From NCBI GenBank assembly GCA_002334985.1, contig DDBY01000182.1, positions 1-9,754 of the forward strand: a DNA stretch of 9,754 bases, given 5' to 3'. A program made the position numbers and the translations under genes. Shown here piece after piece: positions 5,887 to 9,754 of this stretch (positions are counted from its first letter, which is position 1; each line of letters begins with the position of its first letter). Under the pieces are notes generated by a model that was not told where the DNA came from, searched no databases, and was given only the letters and a program-made list of their open reading frames with translations. Source of the stretch: Micavibrio sp. UBA2020 (lineage in GTDB: Bacteria > Pseudomonadota > Alphaproteobacteria > Micavibrionales > UBA2020).

Positions 5887-7529
5887 AGCTCCGCCAGTTT
5901 TTTGGCGGTGGTGATTTGCTGCGGGTCCATACGGATTTCAATCAGCGCGGGTTTTTTCGACGCCATGGCCGCATGGAAGGCCGGCAGGAAAGCCGCATTG
6001 TCTTCAACCACCCACGACCCCGCGCCAAAAGAGGCGGCAAAAGCCGCGAAGTCCGGATTGGTCAGATGCGTCGCGCTGACGCGTTTGGGGTAATGTTTTT
6101 CCTGATGCATGCGAATGGTGCCATACATGCCGTTGTTGAAAACAAGCAATATAGGATGCGCGCCTTCGTGGCAGGCCGTCGCTATTTCCTGCGCGGTCAT
6201 CATAAACCCACCATCGCCCATGAAACCGACGACGACGCGCTCGGGGTAGCGCAGGCTGGCGGCAACGGCGGCGGGCACGCCGTAACCCATAGCCCCAGAC
6301 GTCGGCGCCAGAAGACGCATCGGCCGCGCATAGCGCACGAAACGCTGCGGCCAGCCGCTGAAATTCCCGGCATCGGTCGTCAAAATAGCATCTTCGGGCA
6401 GGGCATTGATGATGTCTTCGATAATACCGTCAAGGTCGGGGGTGAATTTATCGCGGCTGCGCGCGGTGGAAAACGCGAGGTATTGTTCGCGCAGCGCCTG
6501 CGTACGCGGCTGCCATGCCGCACCGTCAATTGTCACGCCGGACAGCGCCTTGGCCAGCTCGGACACCGACGCGTGAATGGCAAGTTCTGATTGATAAACA
6601 CGGTTCAGCTCAGCCGCATCCGGATAAACGTGGATGAGGCGCTGTTTGGGCTGCCCCGGCTGGATGATGGAATAGCCCTGCGTCAAAATCTCGCCAAGGC
6701 GTGTGCCGACGGCAAGAATGACATCGGATTCCTCAACCGCCTTGCACAGTTTCGGGTCAACCGTCGTACCAAGCGCACCGACATAGCAAGGATGGTTGTT
6801 GTCAAACGCGTCCTGACGGCGAAAACCTGCCGCGACAGGCAAATGGCTGCGCAGCGCAAAATCCTGAAACGCGGCAGTATCCGCATCATGCCAGCTGCCG
6901 CCGCCGACAATCACCAGCGGGTTTTTCGCGCTGGCCAGAATGTCTTTGAGACCTTGCACGTCATGCGCCGTCGGCGCGAAATGTGCCGGCACAGACGGCA
7001 TTTGTACGGGCGCATCGGTTTCTTCGCACAGCATATCTTCGGGCAGGGCAATCACAACAGGCCCCGGACGGCCGGAAGTGGCCACGTCAAAAGCTTCGCG
7101 CATCACGCGCGGAATGTCCGACGCGTGTTCGATTTCAACCGCCCATTTGCAAAAGGGCGGCTTGAACATGTCGCGGTATTCGACTTCTTGAAAAGCCTCG
7201 CGGCCTTTTTGGTCGCGCGCGACTTGCCCGACCAGCAAAATAAAAGGCGTCGAATCCTGCATCGCCGTATGCACGCCGATGCTGGCATTGCAGGCACCCG
7301 GGCCGCGGGTGACGAAGCAAATACCGGGATGCCCCGTTAGTTTACCGTAGGCCTCCGCCATAAACGCCGCGCCGCCTTCTTGACGGCAGGTGATGGTGCG
7401 TATGTCATCTGCGTCATGCAGGCCGTCAAGCGCGTCGAGGTAGCTTTCGCCCGGCACGCAAAAAATTTTCTTTACGCCATGCACGCGCAGGCATTCGACC
7501 AGAAGATGTCCGCCGCTTTTTTTGCTCAT
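5883..7529 (-). CDS. Thiamine pyrophosphate-dependent enzyme, acetolactate-synthase-like, substrate unknown
   Basis: The 548-residue protein has all three domains of the POX/AHAS superfamily. The N-terminal pyrimidine-binding domain has FCVPGESYLDALD and the catalytic Glu in RQEGGAAFMAEA (E51). The central domain lies at about 188-335. The C-terminal pyrophosphate domain has the motif GDG (438-440), 24 residues, then NN (465-466), which binds Mg and TPP. It is probably not the biosynthetic IlvB. No ilvN small subunit or ilvC follows, and the residues after NN read GMYGTIRMHQ. There the AHAS positions matching E. coli AHAS II M460 and W464 are T471 and H475. Similar orphan TPP enzymes occur in alphaproteobacteria without a settled reaction; 2-oxoacid decarboxylation or carboligation is the safe level of call. 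It follows a small membrane protein gene after 27 nt and overlaps the dipeptidase gene, so the three probably share a transcript. Confidence 0.85.
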   Translation of the reverse strand: MSKKSGGHLLVECLRVHGVKKIFCVPGESYLDALDGLHDADDIRTITCRQEGGAAFMAEAYGKLTGHPGICFVTRGPGACNASIGVHTAMQDSTPFILLVGQVARDQKGREAFQEVEYRDMFKPPFCKWAVEIEHASDIPRVMREAFDVATSGRPGPVVIALPEDMLCEETDAPVQMPSVPAHFAPTAHDVQGLKDILASAKNPLVIVGGGSWHDADTAAFQDFALRSHLPVAAGFRRQDAFDNNHPCYVGALGTTVDPKLCKAVEESDVILAVGTRLGEILTQGYSIIQPGQPKQRLIHVYPDAAELNRVYQSELAIHASVSELAKALSGVTIDGAAWQPRTQALREQYLAFSTARSRDKFTPDLDGIIEDIINALPEDAILTTDAGNFSGWPQRFVRYARPMRLLAPTSGAMGYGVPAAVAASLRYPERVVVGFMGDGGFMMTAQEIATACHEGAHPILLVFNNGMYGTIRMHQEKHYPKRVSATHLTNPDFAAFAASFGAGSWVVEDNAAFLPAFHAAMASKKPALIEIRMDPQQITTAKKLAEL

Positions 7530-7556
7530 GATTTCACGTCCGGTGAAAAAAGATGT

Positions 7557-7934
7557 TTAGGAAAAAATTTCCATGATGGCGCCGCCCAGCATATAGGTCA
7601 AAACAAGAAACAGAATGACACAGCCGACCTGCCCCATAAATCCCTGCGGCAAAAGCCGCAGCATTTCGCGCGAAACCCGCGCCCATTTCACAAGTTCGCC
7701 ATCGCGCGCTTTTAGCTCTTCGTCATGTTCCGCAAGGGCGATGATTTCAAAAAAGTTTTTGACCACATAGCCGTGCGCCAGCAACGTCACAACGTCAAAA
7801 GGCCCTTTACCATGCCAAATATCGGGGTGATGGGATTTGAGCCGCGCCCAGACTTTCCAGAATGGCAGGACAAGGGGTGTCAGCAACACACAGCCCACCA
7901 CAACGCAGATAAAAATATGTATGATATTCAGCAT
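7557..7934 (-). CDS. Small two-helix inner-membrane protein, unknown function
   Basis: I do not recognise the family. The 125-residue protein has a hydrophobic segment at about 4-25 and another at about 102-121, joined by a roughly 75-residue hydrophilic linker rich in charge (AEHDEELKARDGELVKWARVSRE). The first helix is followed by the basic FWKVWARLKSHH, so by the positive-inside rule the linker is probably cytoplasmic and both ends periplasmic. The ATG at 7934 has an AGGCGG-like purine patch upstream at long spacing. Codon use and base composition match the neighbours, and the frame ends cleanly 27 nt before the TPP enzyme, which supports a real gene heading that operon. It might anchor or regulate the cytoplasmic enzymes encoded downstream, but no motif shows this. 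Confidence 0.75.
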   Translation of the reverse strand: MLNIIHIFICVVVGCVLLTPLVLPFWKVWARLKSHHPDIWHGKGPFDVVTLLAHGYVVKNFFEIIALAEHDEELKARDGELVKWARVSREMLRLLPQGFMGQVGCVILFLVLTYMLGGAIMEIFS

Positions 7935-8015
7935 GGATTTTCGCCGCCTTTTGCCCGAAGCTAGACTGTCTAACGCGTCTCAACTTTAATCCAAAGCCGG
8001 AGAGCTGAACAAGAG
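7935..8015. promoter_or_regulatory. Divergent intergenic region, membrane protein operon / peptide-binding protein
   Basis: These 81 bp separate two divergent transcription units and should hold both promoters. A small palindrome, TAGAC (7962-7966) T GTCTA (7968-7972), lies near the middle and could be an operator half-site pair. TTTAAT at 7985-7990 could be a -10 box for the plus-strand gene, but its partner 17 nt upstream (TAGACT) is not a good -35. GGAGAG (7999-8004) lies 11 nt before the ATG at 8016. Confidence 0.3.
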
Positions 8016-9719
8016 ATGAAAACGCCGACCTTGCGCCATATCCCCCTCGCCGGCATTCTGGCAATTACCCTCGGTGCCGCCACGCCCGCCGCCGCACAAA
8101 CGGCGCAAACGCCGCAGCATCTGAATATCGGCATCAGCCAATACCCCTCCACCCTGCACCCGCTGTTCGACGCGATGGTCGCCAAGAGCGTTATTCTGGG
8201 TGCGGCGCAGCGCCCCATGACCGCGCATAACGCCGCATGGAATGGCCAGTGCATGATTTGCACAGAACTGCCCAGTTTCGAGAACGGCCTTGCTGTGCGC
8301 GAAAATTACGCGGAGGGGAAAACCGGCATTGCCGCCACTTATAAAATCCGCCCCGGCCTTGCGTGGGATGACGGCACGTCGCTTACCGCCGCCGATTTCA
8401 TTTTTGCATGGCAGGTCGGCAAACACCCGCAGTCCGGCGTCAGCAACGGGGAATTTTTTTCCAAAGACATACGCGACATCACCACCAGCGCGCCCGATAC
8501 GCTGACCATACACTTCGATAAGGAAAAATGCAGCTTCGCGCTTATCAACGATTTCCACCCGCTGCCCGCGCATCTTGAAAAAAAGATATTCGACGAAGAC
8601 CCCGCCAATTACAAAAACCGCACGCTTTATAACACCGACCCCGCGCATAAAGGACTTTATTTCGGCCCTTACCGGATTGCGCGTTTGCAAAGCGGCGCGT
8701 TTGTCACGCTTGAAAAAAACCCGCACTGGACAGGCACCGCACCCGCCATTGATTTCATTACCTTCAAAACAATCGAAACATCGGCGGCGCTGACGGCGCA
8801 TCTGCTGTCCGGCGCGATTGATTATATATCGGGGGAGCTGGGGCTGACGCTCGACCAAGGGCTTGCCTTTGAAAAGCGGCTGAAAACGCAGCGGCCCGGG
8901 CAATATAACGTGGTTTATAAATCCGGCCTGACGTACGAGCATATCGACCTGCCGCTCGACCGCGCCCCGTTTGACGATGTGCGCCTGCGCCGCGCGCTGA
9001 TGCACGGCATGAACCGCACGCAAATCAACAGCGCTGTATTCGAAGGGCGCCAGCCGCCGGCACTTGGGAATATCAATCCCCTTGACCCGGCTTTCAGCGA
9101 TGATGTCACGCTTTACCCGCACGACCCCGCCAAAGCCGCCGCGCTGCTGGACGAAGCGGGGTGGAAAACGGGCAAGGACGGATACCGCTATAACGCCAAA
9201 GGCGAAAAGCTGAGCGTGCATTTCGCCACCACCGCCGGCAACAAAAGCCGCGAGGTGATACAGCAGGCCATCCAGTCCGACTGGAAAAAAATCGGCGTGG
9301 ATGCCGTCATCAAAAACGAGCCCGCGCGGGTGCTCTTCGGCAGCACGATGCGGGAGCGTAAATTTGAAGGCGGCGTCATGTACGCATGGCTGTCGTCGCC
9401 TGGCAATATTCCGAAAACGACGCTGCATTCCAGCATGGTACCGACGGCGGAGAATAATTACGCCGGACAGAATTACACGGCCTATAAAAACCCCGCGATG
9501 GATAAAATCATCGACGACCTTGAAGTCACCTGCGAAGAGACGGCGAACAAGGCGCTATGGGGGGACTTACAAAAACTTTATGCCGATGATTTGCCCGCGC
9601 TGCCGCTCTATTACCGCGCGGAGCCGTTTTTTATTCCCGTCTGGCTGCACGGCGTGGAGCCGACCGGACACCTGAACCCCACCACCCTCTGGGTTGAAAA
9701 CTGGAGCATTCATAAATGA
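8016..9719 (+). CDS. ABC transporter periplasmic substrate-binding protein, family 5 (oligopeptide type)
   Basis: The 567-residue protein begins with a Sec signal peptide: a basic start, a hydrophobic core (about 9-20) and a TPAAAQ site near residue 27-28. There is no lipobox Cys, so it should be free in the periplasm. Family-5 landmarks include LNIGISQYPSTLHPLF (36-51), YKIRPGLAWDDGTSLTAADF (109-128), the GPYRI and LEKNPHW region, the FDDVRLRRALMHGMNR block, and the aromatic C-terminal ALPLYYRAEPFFIPVW. These proteins deliver peptides or related ligands to a cognate ABC permease. The exact ligand cannot be read. A CxxC pair (C79, C82) in QCMICTELPSFENG is notable for this family. The stop overlaps the next start by ATGA (9716-9719), implying an operon with a downstream gene, expected to be a permease. 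The divergent operon carries a VanX-like dipeptidase, suggesting peptide or murein-peptide uptake. Confidence 0.92.
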   Translation: MKTPTLRHIPLAGILAITLGAATPAAAQTAQTPQHLNIGISQYPSTLHPLFDAMVAKSVILGAAQRPMTAHNAAWNGQCMICTELPSFENGLAVRENYAEGKTGIAATYKIRPGLAWDDGTSLTAADFIFAWQVGKHPQSGVSNGEFFSKDIRDITTSAPDTLTIHFDKEKCSFALINDFHPLPAHLEKKIFDEDPANYKNRTLYNTDPAHKGLYFGPYRIARLQSGAFVTLEKNPHWTGTAPAIDFITFKTIETSAALTAHLLSGAIDYISGELGLTLDQGLAFEKRLKTQRPGQYNVVYKSGLTYEHIDLPLDRAPFDDVRLRRALMHGMNRTQINSAVFEGRQPPALGNINPLDPAFSDDVTLYPHDPAKAAALLDEAGWKTGKDGYRYNAKGEKLSVHFATTAGNKSREVIQQAIQSDWKKIGVDAVIKNEPARVLFGSTMRERKFEGGVMYAWLSSPGNIPKTTLHSSMVPTAENNYAGQNYTAYKNPAMDKIIDDLEVTCEETANKALWGDLQKLYADDLPALPLYYRAEPFFIPVWLHGVEPTGHLNPTTLWVENWSIHK

Positions 9720-9754
9720 GCCCGCGCAAAAACGACAAAGAGCCGGAACAGACC
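9716..9754 (+). CDS. Start of a downstream gene, truncated by the window edge
   Basis: The ATG at 9716 overlaps the TGA of the substrate-binding protein gene. Thirteen codons are visible (MSPRKNDKEPEQT), charged and hydrophilic. This could be the cytoplasmic N-terminal tail of an ABC permease, the expected next gene in such operons, but the sequence is too short to identify. Confidence 0.55.
   Translation, partial: MSPRKNDKEPEQT

Noticed and set aside
5916..7340. Two consecutive plus-strand frames (5916-6590 and 6591-7340)
   Set aside because: Both are shadows of the TPP-enzyme gene on the minus strand, with low-complexity basic translations and no start-site support.
7962..7972. TAGAC-T-GTCTA palindrome as a defined operator
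   Set aside because: Five-bp arms occur readily by chance and no regulator gene is adjacent. It is mentioned only in the intergenic entry.
7986..9428. Minus-strand open frame of 480 codons
   Set aside because: It is opposite the substrate-binding protein gene, which has a signal peptide and family-5 landmarks. The antisense product is Arg/Gly-rich and matches nothing; GC-rich coding DNA often leaves such frames open.

Overview
The window looks like a bacterial chromosome segment, most likely from an alphaproteobacterium. It is moderately GC-rich and tightly packed, with several ATGA gene overlaps. The family styles also fit: a fused MnmC, an AidB-like acyl-CoA dehydrogenase, and an alphaproteobacterial type of oligopeptide-binding protein. 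This lineage call is inference from protein style, because no rRNA or marker gene is present. I see no tRNA, rRNA, CRISPR array, insertion sequence, phage gene or convincing intrinsic terminator.

Region 1 (1-1890): a partial AidB-like acyl-CoA dehydrogenase on the minus strand runs off the left edge. It is divergent from a TetR/AcrR-family repressor. The 191-bp spacer between them is the longest non-coding stretch here. It carries a strong imperfect dyad and a 21-bp-phased direct repeat that look like operator DNA.

Region 2 (1899-3232, minus): a low-molecular-weight protein-tyrosine-phosphatase homologue overlaps, by ATGA, a fructosamine/ketosamine-3-kinase family gene. The pair makes biochemical sense as a protein-deglycation module: a sugar-phosphate amine is first dephosphorylated, and the ketosamine is then phosphorylated at C3 so that it falls off the protein.

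Region 3 (3325-5208, plus): mnmC, the bifunctional tRNA wobble-uridine modification enzyme, probably starts at GTG. It is divergent from the phosphatase gene and abuts the next convergent gene with no gap.

Region 4 (5209-7934, minus): a three-gene run, read right to left, encodes a small two-helix membrane protein, a TPP-dependent acetolactate-synthase-like enzyme of unknown substrate, and a VanX/DdpX-like M15 dipeptidase. The dipeptidase has Asp where the third zinc-binding His is expected.

Region 5 (8016-9754, plus): divergent from region 4, a secreted family-5 peptide-binding protein overlaps the start of a further gene cut by the window edge. Regions 4 and 5 together resemble the logic of the E. 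coli ddp locus (dipeptidase plus dipeptide importer), but the functional link is inferred. Most of the window is ordinary housekeeping or accessory metabolism. The deglycation pair, the altered M15 active site and the orphan TPP enzyme are the points most worth checking.
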